A stretch of 64,000 bases of DNA from Kangiella profundi (GTDB lineage Bacteria > Pseudomonadota > Gammaproteobacteria > Enterobacterales > Kangiellaceae). The notes under the pieces were generated by a model, which saw only the letters and a program-made list of their open reading frames with translations, was not told the origin of the DNA and searched no databases. Below, in pieces: positions 43,325-53,411 of the stretch. Positions within the stretch are counted from its first letter, which is position 1. Each line of letters starts with the position of its first letter. Location of the stretch: the NCBI RefSeq assembly GCF_002838765.1, contig NZ_CP025120.1, positions 2,108,001 to 2,172,000 of the forward strand. The letters run 5' to 3'. A program made the position numbers and the translations under genes.

Positions 43325-46204
43325 TCATTCTACATCGCTGTGCTTAAATGTCGATTGCCATAAAACGACAATCGCCTGGCGCTGTTCGGTTAGCTCATCT
43401 TTAGGCAACAGCGCAGGTTGATTCTGTAGCGCCCTCGCATTAGCAATATCTCTGAGTAATCGATAATTCTCCATCATACAATCACGGGTACTCTTATCGA
43501 TAAGGTCATTTCCTGCCAGCAACTGTAGCCAGTCCACATTATTAAAAGGCAACTCGTTGACCGAGTGCTTCTCCAATAACTGCTTTGAGTATTTCAAAGC
43601 CCAATATTGAACCAGAAACTCTATATCAACCAGTCCTCCAGAACCTTGCTTAATATCCCAAAGTCGCGCATCGGTTTTATCCAGATTGTCGCGCATTTTT
43701 TTACGCATTTTTATGACGTCTTTAGCAAGATGCTCCCTTTTATCACAACTTAAGACTTTGCTTCGCAGATGGAGATAACTGTCCTTTAAGCCGCTGTCGC
43801 CGGCAACTGGTCGCGCTCTGACCAAGGCCTGATGCTCCCAGGTCCAGGCCTCGCCAAGCTGATACTTTTCAAAGGCATCAATATGACTTACTAACATGCC
43901 AGCTCTGCCAGAAGGCCGCAACCGCGTATCAACTTCATACATGATTCCCTGCTGAGTGCGCGTTCCCAGGTAATGAACTAATCGTTGGGCTAACCGTGTA
44001 TAGAACTGATGCAGCTCCAATGGTTTACCCTGCTCTCCGGTAAGCTCAGTCATTGAATCTGGCTCACCCTGATATAAAAACACCAGATCAAGATCCGAGC
44101 CATAGCCCAATTCATCACCACCAAGTTTGCCGTAACCCAGCACCAGAAAATCCTTCACCAATTCGCCAGCATCCTGCTTTGGTCGACCATGCTTGGCAGT
44201 GACCTCATTCCAGGCCAACTGAAGCAGATACTCCATAATGACTTCCGCAAGATCCGTTAACTGTTGCGACACTTCACTGATATCAAAACGGCGGGTTAAA
44301 TCTCCGGCAGCAATTTTAAACTGACTTGATTGTTTGAATCGGCTCAAGGCTAGCAACTGCTCTTCGGTCTGATTCATTTCGATACGCATCATGGCCTGCT
44401 GTAATTGATTGGCTAAATTATCTTTGGTCAGCTGCTTGCCAAAATTACTGGGGAATAAAAGTTCGTCCAGAAGTGAAGGATAAATCGCTAACTGCCGAGC
44501 TAACCAGCTGGAGCGCGATACTAGCTGTACCAAAAATTCGAGTACGGGAATATTCTCGGCTAACATTTCAAAATAAGCAGTGCGTCGGCCAATGCCTTGT
44601 AAAACCTCTAAACTTCTAATCAAGGTTTTATCGGTATCTTTCTGCTTGCTGGCTTGGATAACCAGATGAGGAAGCAATTGCTCTAGACGGGCAAAACCTC
44701 TGGCTCCAATTTTGCGCTCTGAAAATTCCTGCCTGAACCTCTGCAGCTCCTTCAAGGTTTCTTCTGATAGATGATATTGCACTAACGTTTTGCTTTGCTG
44801 TTCGCTATCGAGCTGACCCTGTAATAACTGTTCGAGAACCGGTATGGCATCATTATGGCTATGCTCTTCTTTAGGATCATGGAACAGACCCTTAAAAAAG
44901 TTGGCGACTATCTTCTGATGCTGCTCCAGTTCCTGTTGAACACCTTGCCAATCGGTAAAGCCCATCAGCAATGCAATTGCCTGCATTTCTTCGTCACTAT
45001 CGGGTAAATCCTGGGTTTGTTTGTCAGCACGAATCTGCAAGCAGTTTTCCAGTTTACGCAGAAACTCGTAAGCTGTTTTTAGTTCGTCAGCATCTTCTTG
45101 TTTAAGCAGATTCTGCTGCACTAAAGCTTCAAGTGCCTGCCACCAGTTTTTAGCCTGCAACTGAGGATGACGGCCACCACTGATTAGCTGCAAGCTCTGC
45201 ACAATAAATTCCAACTCGCGGATACCGCCATCACCTAGCTTGATATTGTTTTGCGCATCTTTACGTAATAGTTCCGCGCTGATTTTCTGCTTTAACTGGC
45301 GAATCGATTCGAGGACACTGAAATCAATATACCGCCTAAAACTGAAGGGGCGAATGATATTAACCAGCTGTTCGCGGAAATGAGGATGAGCCTGCAGGAT
45401 TCGCGCCTTAATCATGGCGAAGCGTTCCCACTCACGCCCCTGCTCCAGATAGTAATCCTGCAGTGCATTAAAGTTGGCTACCAAAGCGCCACTTTGGCCA
45501 TAGGGTCGTAAACGCATATCGACCCTGTAAACGAATCCATCGGCAGTATTGTCGGACAACAAACTGATCAGCTTTTGCCCGTGGCGCATGAAGAACACCT
45601 GATTCTCAATCGACTTGCGTTGCTCTTCGCTGATTCGCGTTTCGCCATCTTCGGGGTAACCGAAAATCAGATCCACATCAGATGAAAAGTTAAGTTCCTC
45701 ACCGCCCAGCTTACCCATCGCCAATACCAGCAAATGCTGCTGTTCACCGGTTTCGGAAACCGGCACACCATATTGCTGACAGGTTTGATGATAACTCCAG
45801 TCCTGCGCACAGTTAATCAACTGCTCTGCCAGGACTGACTGCAAATAACAGATCTGACGGATGGGCAGCAATTGCAGAATATCGGCCACTGCAATTTGCA
45901 TGGACCAGTAATGACGTTGATGACGCAAAAATTGTTTTACTTCGTATTCAGGCCAGCTGGTATCCAGGTTCTGCTGAATATTCAGGATATGAGAGGACAG
46001 GCTACTCAAGTCAGCAGCCAATGCATCCACCAACCACTGAGGCTTTCGTTTCGCCCAGTGATACAGATAATCACTGCCGCAAAGTATGCGCTTAACCTGA
46101 TCCATATCACCGGAATAGGCAGTTTCCAATGCCTCAAGCCATTGTGAAGTTCTCTTTTCCGCTTCTGCTTTCAGTGCTTCTGGAATAGGTGCTATCTGCA
46201 TCAT
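43325..46204 (-). CDS. glnE: Glutamine synthetase adenylyltransferase/deadenylase
   Basis: GlnE (EC 2.7.7.42/89), 959 residues. It sets glutamine synthetase activity in response to PII. Two nucleotidyltransferase halves are seen: the N-terminal adenylyl-removing domain with MGKLGGEELNFSSDVDLIFGY and the C-terminal adenylyl-transferase domain with YGKLGGDELGYGSDLDLVFLY; helical regulatory segments lie after each. The start may be either of two adjacent ATGs (46204 or 46201). It heads a probable operon with the zf-CHCC and aspartokinase genes. Confidence 0.97.
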   Translation of the reverse strand: MMQIAPIPEALKAEAEKRTSQWLEALETAYSGDMDQVKRILCGSDYLYHWAKRKPQWLVDALAADLSSLSSHILNIQQNLDTSWPEYEVKQFLRHQRHYWSMQIAVADILQLLPIRQICYLQSVLAEQLINCAQDWSYHQTCQQYGVPVSETGEQQHLLVLAMGKLGGEELNFSSDVDLIFGYPEDGETRISEEQRKSIENQVFFMRHGQKLISLLSDNTADGFVYRVDMRLRPYGQSGALVANFNALQDYYLEQGREWERFAMIKARILQAHPHFREQLVNIIRPFSFRRYIDFSVLESIRQLKQKISAELLRKDAQNNIKLGDGGIRELEFIVQSLQLISGGRHPQLQAKNWWQALEALVQQNLLKQEDADELKTAYEFLRKLENCLQIRADKQTQDLPDSDEEMQAIALLMGFTDWQGVQQELEQHQKIVANFFKGLFHDPKEEHSHNDAIPVLEQLLQGQLDSEQQSKTLVQYHLSEETLKELQRFRQEFSERKIGARGFARLEQLLPHLVIQASKQKDTDKTLIRSLEVLQGIGRRTAYFEMLAENIPVLEFLVQLVSRSSWLARQLAIYPSLLDELLFPSNFGKQLTKDNLANQLQQAMMRIEMNQTEEQLLALSRFKQSSQFKIAAGDLTRRFDISEVSQQLTDLAEVIMEYLLQLAWNEVTAKHGRPKQDAGELVKDFLVLGYGKLGGDELGYGSDLDLVFLYQGEPDSMTELTGEQGKPLELHQFYTRLAQRLVHYLGTRTQQGIMYEVDTRLRPSGRAGMLVSHIDAFEKYQLGEAWTWEHQALVRARPVAGDSGLKDSYLHLRSKVLSCDKREHLAKDVIKMRKKMRDNLDKTDARLWDIKQGSGGLVDIEFLVQYWALKYSKQLLEKHSVNELPFNNVDWLQLLAGNDLIDKSTRDCMMENYRLLRDIANARALQNQPALLPKDELTEQRQAIVVLWQSTFKHSDVE

Positions 46205-46381
46205 GAATAAGTCGACTATAAGTGGTTATTTATGCTCTGGGCCCGCTTATCCTAACGTATTTGCCCGAATTTAAGCTATTGATGTTGTAAGATTTATTAC
46301 ATTTTAATGCAAACTAATAATTTATCACTCAGATAAACATTGATAGGATAGGCTGATAACAATGAATAAGGAGCATCTTAC

Positions 46382-46969
46382 ATGGGTACCATTATCACTT
46401 TAGTCATCATCGTCGCGTTAATCCTGTTTGTAGTCGGGATTTACAATAAGCTGGTCAGTCTGCGCAATCGTTTCAAAAACGCCTACGCACAAATCGATGT
46501 ACAGCTTAATCGTCGTTATGACTTAATCCCTAATTTAGTTGAAACAGCCAAAGGTTACATGAAGCATGAGCGTGAAACGCTTGAAGCCGTAATCAATGCA
46601 CGAAATATGGCGGTCTCTGCCAACCAGGCAGCCGCAGATCACCCTGAAGATCCTAATGCCATCAAAAACATAAATCAGGCAGAAGGTCAGTTAACCGGTG
46701 CCTTAGGTCGTTTATTCGCCCTATCAGAGAATTACCCTGATCTGAAAGCCAACCAGAATATGGCACAGTTGATGGAAGAGTTAAGCACCACCGAAAACAA
46801 AATAGCATTCGCACGTCAGGCCTATAATGATGCGGTCATGCAATACAACACATACCGTGAGCAGGTACCTAATAACTTTATTGCTAATCCATTTGGTTTC
46901 CAGGAAGCCGAACTGTTTGAAGTTGAAAACGAGGAAGCCAGAGAAGCCGTTAAAGTTTCTTTTGATTAA
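46382..46969 (+). CDS. LemA family protein
   Basis: 195 residues. One N-terminal transmembrane helix (3-22) is followed by the LemA helical domain, recognised by NRFKNAYAQIDVQLNRRYDLIPNLVETAKGYMKHE and ENKIAFARQAYNDAVMQYN. AAGGAG precedes the ATG. It is 37 bases upstream of the M48 protease gene, a recurrent LemA-M48 pairing in bacteria. The function is uncertain; membrane or envelope stress has been suggested for such pairs. Confidence 0.92.
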   Translation: MGTIITLVIIVALILFVVGIYNKLVSLRNRFKNAYAQIDVQLNRRYDLIPNLVETAKGYMKHERETLEAVINARNMAVSANQAAADHPEDPNAIKNINQAEGQLTGALGRLFALSENYPDLKANQNMAQLMEELSTTENKIAFARQAYNDAVMQYNTYREQVPNNFIANPFGFQEAELFEVENEEAREAVKVSFD

Positions 46970-47006
46970 ACCTTTCCTTTTCATCAACTGATAAGCAATA
47001 ACAAGA

Positions 47007-48944
47007 ATGGACTTTTTTGAGCATCAAGAAGCAGCCAGGAAGAAAACCCGGCTGCTTGTTTTTTACTTTCTTATGGCTGTGATACTGATTATCGCAGTAC
47101 TCAATCTGATTGGTTTCCTGATTGTTCGATCGCAGACATCTCCGGAATACCCTTTCTCCATAACAGACTGGTTTCAACACTCCTGGTTTTATGCCGTTAC
47201 CATAGGTACTTTACTACTGATTGTGATGGGCTCTCTGTTCCGCTGGTTCCAGCTCAGTGCTGGAGGCAAAGCAGTTGCCTCAATGGTTAAGGCTCGCGAA
47301 ATCCTGCCTGATACCAATGACCTACTGGAACGACGCCTGCTTAACGTAGTGGAAGAAATGTCCATCGCCTCGGGGACTTCAGTACCTACGGTCTATGTGA
47401 TGGATGAAGAAGAAACCATCAATGCCTTCGTCGCAGGATTGGAAACCAGCGATACGGTACTGGTGGTTACACGTGGCGCGCTTGAGAACCTGAGTCGTCA
47501 GGAACTTCAGGGCGTTGTAGCGCATGAATTCAGTCATATTTTTAATTCTGATATGCGTATCAATGTGCGACTGATAGCGGTTCTGGCAGGCATTTTGTTA
47601 ATTGGTCAGGCAGGGTATTTTGTCATGCGATACATTCGCTATGGAAATATTCGAAGCAGTAACAAAGATAGCGGCAATGCGGTAGTTGCGATTTTTGTCA
47701 TTGGTATATCACTATTCATTATCGGCTATATAGGACTCTTCTTTGGTCGCCTGATTAAAGCAGCTATTTCTCGACAACGTGAATTTCTGGCAGATGCTTC
47801 AGCGGTTCAATATGCCCGCGACAATGAAGGTCTAGCCGGAGCCTTTATTAAAATCAGGCAACAAGGCTCCTTGCTGAAAAACTCACATGCGGAAGAAACC
47901 AGCCATATGTGTATTTCGGAGCCGATTAAGTTGAATTTCAGCGGTCTTGCCTCGCACCCTCCGATTGAAAAGCGCCTGACGGCGATTATGCCGGGCTGGC
48001 GCAATTTGGCGAAACAGATTGAAGAACAGCGCCTGCGTGAAATGGCCCAGCAGCAAGAATACGAAGATATCGAGCTGGAAAAAGAAGAAAAACCCGCCAT
48101 GGATTTTGGTTTTGACGCCATTGTAGAAACTATCGGCCAGCCGACGACTTTGCACCAACATGCTGCCGGAGCTTTATTGCTGGCGTTACCCGAAGTGATT
48201 CGACAAGCTGCCCATAGCCATCACTCCAATAATCATGCCATGCATCTGGCTTTAGCTTTATTGCTGAGTGACGATAATCAGATGTCGGAACCTGTGTTGA
48301 ATCTTATTGCCGAAAAGACTAGTCAAAAAGATGCTGACCAGGTCCTTGAGCTAGCCCGACATATCACCAAGGAACAGCGCCATTTACGTCTGGCCATTCT
48401 GGATATTTCCATACCGAGTCTACGTCGATTAAGCGCTACCGAGCGCAAAGGCTTTCTCAGCTTATTACGACAAGCTATTCATCTGGATAGTCACATATCT
48501 GAGTTTGAATATGTGCTGTATTCGATCTTGCAAAAAAACCTCAGTGACAGCGGGCAAGGATCAAGCAATAGCATCAAGAGATTTAGTGCGGTTACTCATG
48601 AGATCGAAGTGATTCTTTCCGCCACTATCCACAGCACAGGGCAAAGTGACGAAGACAAGAAAGCGCTGTATTCAAAACTGATTCAGCCTTTTGTCAAAGA
48701 CCCGTCACCATTGCTTGATAAGACCTTTGACGCTGAATCCTTCCACCAGGCATTGAAGCGCCTCAATCAATTAACACCAATGCTGAAAAAGCCATTGATA
48801 CAAGCACTCGAAGACGCTGTGACCCATGATGGCAAAGTGAACCCTCGAGAAATTGAATTACTGCGTGCAATTGCCGAGTGTTTGAACTGCCCTATTCCAC
48901 CAATCTTGGAACAGGCGCAGAAGAAGTTGGTTAAGGAACAATAA
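47007..48944 (+). CDS. M48 family membrane metallopeptidase with TerB-like tail
   Basis: 645 residues. Four membrane helices (about 17-40, 60-77, 190-210, 225-250) surround a cytoplasm-facing HtpX-like protease domain with the zinc motif H173-E174-x2-H177 (VAHEFSH) and the downstream QREFLADASAVQYAR. After the protease (about residue 330) there are 300 additional residues. The last 70 (QALEDAVTHDGKVNPREIELLRAIAECL) look like a TerB-like acidic helical domain. It is probably membrane-protein quality control. It overlaps the next gene by one base (TAATG). Confidence 0.88.
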   Translation: MDFFEHQEAARKKTRLLVFYFLMAVILIIAVLNLIGFLIVRSQTSPEYPFSITDWFQHSWFYAVTIGTLLLIVMGSLFRWFQLSAGGKAVASMVKAREILPDTNDLLERRLLNVVEEMSIASGTSVPTVYVMDEEETINAFVAGLETSDTVLVVTRGALENLSRQELQGVVAHEFSHIFNSDMRINVRLIAVLAGILLIGQAGYFVMRYIRYGNIRSSNKDSGNAVVAIFVIGISLFIIGYIGLFFGRLIKAAISRQREFLADASAVQYARDNEGLAGAFIKIRQQGSLLKNSHAEETSHMCISEPIKLNFSGLASHPPIEKRLTAIMPGWRNLAKQIEEQRLREMAQQQEYEDIELEKEEKPAMDFGFDAIVETIGQPTTLHQHAAGALLLALPEVIRQAAHSHHSNNHAMHLALALLLSDDNQMSEPVLNLIAEKTSQKDADQVLELARHITKEQRHLRLAILDISIPSLRRLSATERKGFLSLLRQAIHLDSHISEFEYVLYSILQKNLSDSGQGSSNSIKRFSAVTHEIEVILSATIHSTGQSDEDKKALYSKLIQPFVKDPSPLLDKTFDAESFHQALKRLNQLTPMLKKPLIQALEDAVTHDGKVNPREIELLRAIAECLNCPIPPILEQAQKKLVKEQ

Positions 48945-49417
48945 TGATTTTTCGAATTCTAATAATTCTTGCAGTTCATCTTTATAGCCAAGTCGGACAC
49001 GCCTATAAAGACGACAATAAAACAGAAAGAACTTACAAAGGGTTTATCAGCGCCACACTAAATAGCGATAAGAGTATTCACAAACAAATGTTTGTAAGAG
49101 AGTACTTTGATAAGTTCAACCCAACTAAGGATTCTTTTAACTTTACGGGTGATAAAGACCCCGAAGTCAGTTTTAGACTTTGGTTCCAAGTACTAGACCT
49201 ATCAGGAGAGCTCTTCAACGTTAATATTATTTTAGAATCAAAGAAGCGTGATAGCATTAATGGATGGAATGTTGTTTATGATGAAACTGTAAGTGGTATT
49301 CTTTATGGAAAGAACAAATATGACTTAGCAACGGTTGATTTACCCACTTTAAATATTGAAATTGATATTGATAAGAATTTTATTGCAGAAGAATTAAAAG
49401 AAAGATTTAACAACTAG
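48944..49417 (+). CDS. Exported protein of unknown function
   Basis: 157 residues with a short signal peptide (ILIILAVHLYSQVGHA). The rest is beta-rich with no motif I recognise. It is AT-rich compared with its neighbours. The start overlaps the M48 stop, so it is translationally coupled to the LemA-M48 pair, perhaps as a later addition. Confidence 0.65.
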   Translation: MIFRILIILAVHLYSQVGHAYKDDNKTERTYKGFISATLNSDKSIHKQMFVREYFDKFNPTKDSFNFTGDKDPEVSFRLWFQVLDLSGELFNVNIILESKKRDSINGWNVVYDETVSGILYGKNKYDLATVDLPTLNIEIDIDKNFIAEELKERFNN

Positions 49418-49450
49418 CTTAAAACCAATTCCTTATTCAAACATAACTCC

Positions 49451-49559
49451 GTCATTGCGAGGAATGAGGTCGACTTTATTGACCTAATGGCGAAGCAATC
49501 TCGATAAAGTTATTCAAAGCTTAACCAGATTGCCGCGTCGCTTCACTCCTCGCAATGAC
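49451..49559. repeat. Dispersed palindromic element, MITE-like
   Basis: Perfect 13-bp terminal inverted repeats GTCATTGCGAGGA (49451-49463) and TCCTCGCAATGAC (49547-49559) bound a 109-bp non-coding element with internal CGAAGCAATCTC and GATTGCCGCGTCGCTTC. This arrangement is a widespread intergenic repeat type in proteobacteria. It ends four bases from the CYTH-CHAD stop. Confidence 0.8.
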
Positions 49560-49562
49560 AGC

Positions 49563-51059
49563 CTAATTCCAATACGGGTTTTCTTCTAACGCTCTGGTAC
49601 GCATAGTGAATAAGGCATCAAGAATATCTTTTTCGGTGCGTTCCAAACGCTCATCCACACGGTCTTCGGTTTTTAACGCTCGACGGATAAACTCGAGCTG
49701 TTTGAAGAGCTCAATGCTCGCAACAAGATCGACCCATCTTTGGCGATAGGCTTTGCGTTTTTTGTTTTCAAACAAGCTACCGAAAAACAAACCAATATCC
49801 AGAGTTCGATACATTCTTGGCAGGTAGGCCAGATAATCATTTTCGGTCAGTTCTTCTTTACCCGTTAAATGACGTTTTATATCAAAGAGCTGGTGCTGCA
49901 ACTGACGGATGGCGAATGGGAAAATTTCTTTCTTGAGTCTTTGACCGCCCCCATTTTTAAATGCATTACGCCATTCTTTTAAATACAGCCAACGCGAAAA
50001 ATGTAATAACTTTAAGTTATAGGAGGATGATTTGAGATATTCAGTAAACTGGTTGCCCTCTCGTTGAAAAGCTTTGCGTAACCCCTTTTCGAAATCTGAC
50101 AGTTCTTCATAGGTAAAACCATACAGCTTTCCGTTATTGAGCCAGTTAATTTCTTGAGCAACTTTTAATAATTTGGAAAAGTTTTTAGTGATTTCACGCC
50201 AGTCACTGCGCAAGCTACTGAGAGCATGACGAGGAATCATCGGTGCAAATACCGAGTACATGTGTTGCATAAACATCAGTGCTCGGTTGAGCTGCAGGAC
50301 ATGATCAATGGTCACTTCACGTTTAATCTGTTTGATATAATGCTGCCAATGTCCGAGACCAGTATGTGCAATAGTTTCAAATGCCGCTTCGGCAGAGGAT
50401 TTAGCGGTTAATTCAACCACTCTCAACTGCCTTAGGTAAGGAGAAGGTCTTTGACACAGACTATAGCCGCGTTCAGCCTTACTGGCGCTATCTAAGACCA
50501 GATCAAACTTTTCGATTAATTCCTGACACAGACTGAATAATGCTGAGGGTTCACCTTCTTTGAGCTCAAGCTCTACTTCGCAGATATCCAGCTTATGGTC
50601 TTTACAACGAATGGAGCCGACATCCAGCGCGATTTCTATCTGGCTTTCGCCTTCTTTGACAAATATCTGACGTCTTAAAAAGTCGGTGTTAAAGGCTGGC
50701 TGAACAGGCCCATCTTCTTCTTCAGCCTCTTCCAGCAGAATCATGAGATAAGGCTCGTCGACTGCCTGCAGGTCAAGTTCATTGGTCGGAAGTTCAACCT
50801 CAGACTCATTGCGCTGAAACAGACCACCAACCACCCTACCGGCAGATTTTACCGACTGGATGAATTTATCGCCGTCCCGACGTATTCTGAGCCCGATTTC
50901 CATCTCTCTGAGCTTGTGATTCTCCGTGTCGAAATAGGTGTTGGCCAGCTGCTTTTCCTGCCAATCACCCTCTCCCGAGAATCTATCGCTAACCCATTGT
51001 TTTATATCACTAATTTTGTCGGGCGTCGCTGATAGTTTTATTTCTATTTCGATCGACAT
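49563..51059 (-). CDS. CYTH and CHAD domain protein
   Basis: 498 residues. The N-terminal CYTH (triphosphate tunnel) domain begins with the ExExK motif (E4, E6, K8) and runs to about 205, with RRDGDKFIQSVKSAG and other charged strands; related proteins are inorganic triphosphatases (E. coli YgiF). A helical CHAD domain rich in His and Lys/Arg follows (about 220-495), which binds polyphosphate in known cases. Triphosphate or polyphosphate metabolism is inferred and fits the phosphate transport genes nearby. Confidence 0.9.
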   Translation of the reverse strand: MSIEIEIKLSATPDKISDIKQWVSDRFSGEGDWQEKQLANTYFDTENHKLREMEIGLRIRRDGDKFIQSVKSAGRVVGGLFQRNESEVELPTNELDLQAVDEPYLMILLEEAEEEDGPVQPAFNTDFLRRQIFVKEGESQIEIALDVGSIRCKDHKLDICEVELELKEGEPSALFSLCQELIEKFDLVLDSASKAERGYSLCQRPSPYLRQLRVVELTAKSSAEAAFETIAHTGLGHWQHYIKQIKREVTIDHVLQLNRALMFMQHMYSVFAPMIPRHALSSLRSDWREITKNFSKLLKVAQEINWLNNGKLYGFTYEELSDFEKGLRKAFQREGNQFTEYLKSSSYNLKLLHFSRWLYLKEWRNAFKNGGGQRLKKEIFPFAIRQLQHQLFDIKRHLTGKEELTENDYLAYLPRMYRTLDIGLFFGSLFENKKRKAYRQRWVDLVASIELFKQLEFIRRALKTEDRVDERLERTEKDILDALFTMRTRALEENPYWN

Positions 51060-51210
51060 GCCTTAATTTATACTCAGGTTCGTTTGAGTGATTCAATGCA
51101 GTTTACAGCGCGAATTGGGAATTGCCAATCGTTAAGTCTGGTATGCAAGTGCTCGCTTGCTTATAATGTGCACCTTTACTTGTTGGCCCAGACAATCCAT
51201 TGGGGGATAC

Positions 51211-51885
51211 ATGGCTAATTCGATTCTTGACCTTTTTGCGTCATCACCGATTCGTCCTATGCAGGATCATATGGAGAAAGTTCATGAGTGTGCTTCTGAA
51301 CTGAAAAACTTTTTCCAGGCTACTATTGAAGGCAACTGGGATAAGGCTGACCAGCTAAGAACCCGCATCCGTGAACTGGAAAATGAAGCGGATGACTTAA
51401 AGCATGACCTTCGCATGCACCTGCCAAAAGGCTTATTCCTTCCTGTTGCCCGTACCGACCTCCTCGCCCTTCTCAGTAAACAAGACAAAATTGCCAATAT
51501 CGCTCGCGATATTTCAGGCCTTGTTTTTGGTCGTAAGATGCAATTCCCGTCGAACGTAAATGATGACCTGATGGGTCTATTACAGCGTTCATTGGATGCG
51601 TCAGCTCAGGCGTTCAAGGCGATCAATGAGCTTGATGAACTATTAGCTACCGGCTTTAGAGGCCGTGAAGCCAGTCTGGTTGAAGAAATGATTGATCAAC
51701 TGGACATGATCGAAAACGACACAGACGAATTACAACGTGAGCTTCTGTTCAAGATTTTTGAACAGGAAAACGAATTACCGCCAGTACAGGTCATGTTTAT
51801 GTATAAGGTAGTTCAACAAATCGGTGATTTAGCTGACAGCGCTCAAAGCGTCGGTTCACGCCTTGAAATGATGATAGCTCGATAA
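51211..51885 (+). CDS. DUF47 (PhoU-like) phosphate transport regulator
   Basis: 224 residues, all-helical PhoU-like DUF47 family (TIGR00153 type). Typical segments are MANSILDLFASSPIRPMQDHM and KLQDKIANIARDISGLV-like KQDKIANIARDISGLVFG. It is 13 bases upstream of the PiT transporter gene, the usual pairing, and probably modulates it. ATG at 51211 is preceded by GGGG; a start 18 codons upstream is rejected. A -10-like TATAAT is at 51162-51167; I found no Pho box. Confidence 0.92.
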   Translation: MANSILDLFASSPIRPMQDHMEKVHECASELKNFFQATIEGNWDKADQLRTRIRELENEADDLKHDLRMHLPKGLFLPVARTDLLALLSKQDKIANIARDISGLVFGRKMQFPSNVNDDLMGLLQRSLDASAQAFKAINELDELLATGFRGREASLVEEMIDQLDMIENDTDELQRELLFKIFEQENELPPVQVMFMYKVVQQIGDLADSAQSVGSRLEMMIAR

Positions 51886-51898
51886 ACCGGGGGAACTT

Positions 51899-53179
51899 GT
51901 GGATTTTATATTACAAAATGCCGATACCTTTATCTGGATAGCGGTCGCGTTTGGTTTCTTAATGGCGTTTGGTATTGGCGCCAACGATGTTGCCAACGCA
52001 ATGGGGACGTCTGTAGGCGCCAAGGCACTGACACTTAAGCAGGCCATTTTTGTCGCAGCGATTTTTGAATTTGCCGGTGCATACCTGGCAGGTGGTGAGG
52101 TAACTCAGACCATTCGTAAAGGAATCATTGATTCCAGTTACTTTGAGGGAACACCTGAGCTGCTGATTATTGGTATGATGGCCTCGCTACTGGCGGCGGG
52201 CATCTGGCTGGTTCTAGCTTCTAGATTTGGCTGGCCAGTATCAACCACCCACTCAATCATTGGTGCTATCGTTGGTTTCGCAGCGGTTGGTGTCAGTATT
52301 GATGCAGTTAGCTGGGGCAAAGTTGGCTCAATTGTTGGGAGCTGGGTTATTACGCCATTCATTGCAGGTGTGATTGCTTTCCTGATTGTCCTGAGCGTAC
52401 AGAAGCTGATTCTTAACACCCAGAATCCTTTTGATATGGCCAAGCGTTATGTTCCTTTCTATATGTTCCTGGCCGGTTTCGTGATGGCATTGGTTACCAT
52501 CATGAAAGGCTTAAAACATATCTTCAAAGACAAAGACATTTCCTTGAGCCTGACTGAAACCTACCTGATTGCAATTGGCATTGGTGCCATCATTGCAATC
52601 ATTGGTGCAATTTTCATCAGCCGCATCAAGATGGAAAAAGAAGCCGATAAAGACTACCACTTTGCCAACGTAGAGAAAGTGTTTGCAGTGTTAATGATTG
52701 TTACTGCATGTGGCATGGCTTTTGCTCACGGCTCAAATGATGTTGCGAATGCGATTGGACCTTTGGCTGCAGTTGTTAGCGTTATCCAGAACGGTGGTGA
52801 AATTGGTGCTAAAGCATCAGTTGACCCTCGTATCCTGTTAGTCGGTGCAATTGGTATCGTGATTGGTCTGATCGTGCTTGGAAGCCGAGTAATGGCCACC
52901 ATCGGTAAAAAGATTACTCACCTGACACCAAGCCGTGGTTTTGCGGCTGAATTAGCAGCGGCTTCAACGGTTATTATCGCCAGTGGTGCTGGTCTGCCAA
53001 TTTCAACCACACAGACTCTGGTCGGTGCGGTTCTTGGTGTTGGTATGGCACGCGGAATCGCGGCTCTGAACTTAGGTGTTGTCCGTAACATCTTTGTCTC
53101 CTGGGTTGTAACACTACCTGCGGGCGCGATCCTATCGGTTACCTTCTTCTTTATCTTTAAGGCGTTGTTTGTAGCCTGA
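51899..53179 (+). CDS. Inorganic phosphate transporter, PiT family
   Basis: 426 residues, about ten to eleven helices. It has the two inverted-repeat signatures GANDVANAMGTSVGAKAL near the N-terminus and AHGSNDVANAIGPLAA in the second half, plus FGWPVSTTHSIIGAIVG and LPISTTQTLVGAVLGVG. It is a low-affinity metal-phosphate/H+ or Na+ symporter. It begins with GTG at 51899 after GGGGGAA. It is in an operon with the DUF47 gene and ends at a strong terminator. Confidence 0.95.
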   Translation: MDFILQNADTFIWIAVAFGFLMAFGIGANDVANAMGTSVGAKALTLKQAIFVAAIFEFAGAYLAGGEVTQTIRKGIIDSSYFEGTPELLIIGMMASLLAAGIWLVLASRFGWPVSTTHSIIGAIVGFAAVGVSIDAVSWGKVGSIVGSWVITPFIAGVIAFLIVLSVQKLILNTQNPFDMAKRYVPFYMFLAGFVMALVTIMKGLKHIFKDKDISLSLTETYLIAIGIGAIIAIIGAIFISRIKMEKEADKDYHFANVEKVFAVLMIVTACGMAFAHGSNDVANAIGPLAAVVSVIQNGGEIGAKASVDPRILLVGAIGIVIGLIVLGSRVMATIGKKITHLTPSRGFAAELAAASTVIIASGAGLPISTTQTLVGAVLGVGMARGIAALNLGVVRNIFVSWVVTLPAGAILSVTFFFIFKALFVA

Positions 53180-53233
53180 TAAGACAAAAAGAGTGTTTTC
53201 TGGTTGATTTGTTAGCCAGTTAACAGACTGATT

Positions 53234-53283
53234 AAAACGGCTTTAAGTCTTCTTTATCAATGACTTAAGGCCGTTTTTTTATT
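53234..53283 (+). terminator. Strong terminator after the PiT gene
   Basis: A 16-bp stem (AAAACGGCTTTAAGTC with GACTTAAGGCCGTTTT, one G-T wobble), 12-base loop and T-run. The remaining bases to 53411 hold only the promoter region of the SH3 gene. Confidence 0.92.
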
Positions 53284-53411
53284 TCCATTAGAATAGCTTG
53301 CAGTTATAAGCCAATAAGTCTTAATTCTGCCCCTTCCCCCCTCCGAATACCTGCTATATACTTGCCCCTTTATTTACGATTAAGCTCAAAATTTAACCGT
53401 TAGGAAAGTTT

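Noticed and set aside
43293..43328. Upstream ATG for the zf-CHCC gene overlapping the glnE stop
   Set aside because: The overlap looks like coupling, but the ribosome-binding site AAAGGAG is correctly placed only for the ATG at 43292.
51060..51210. Pho box before the DUF47-PiT operon
   Set aside because: No CTGTCA-type direct repeats are present; only a TATAAT-like -10 is seen.
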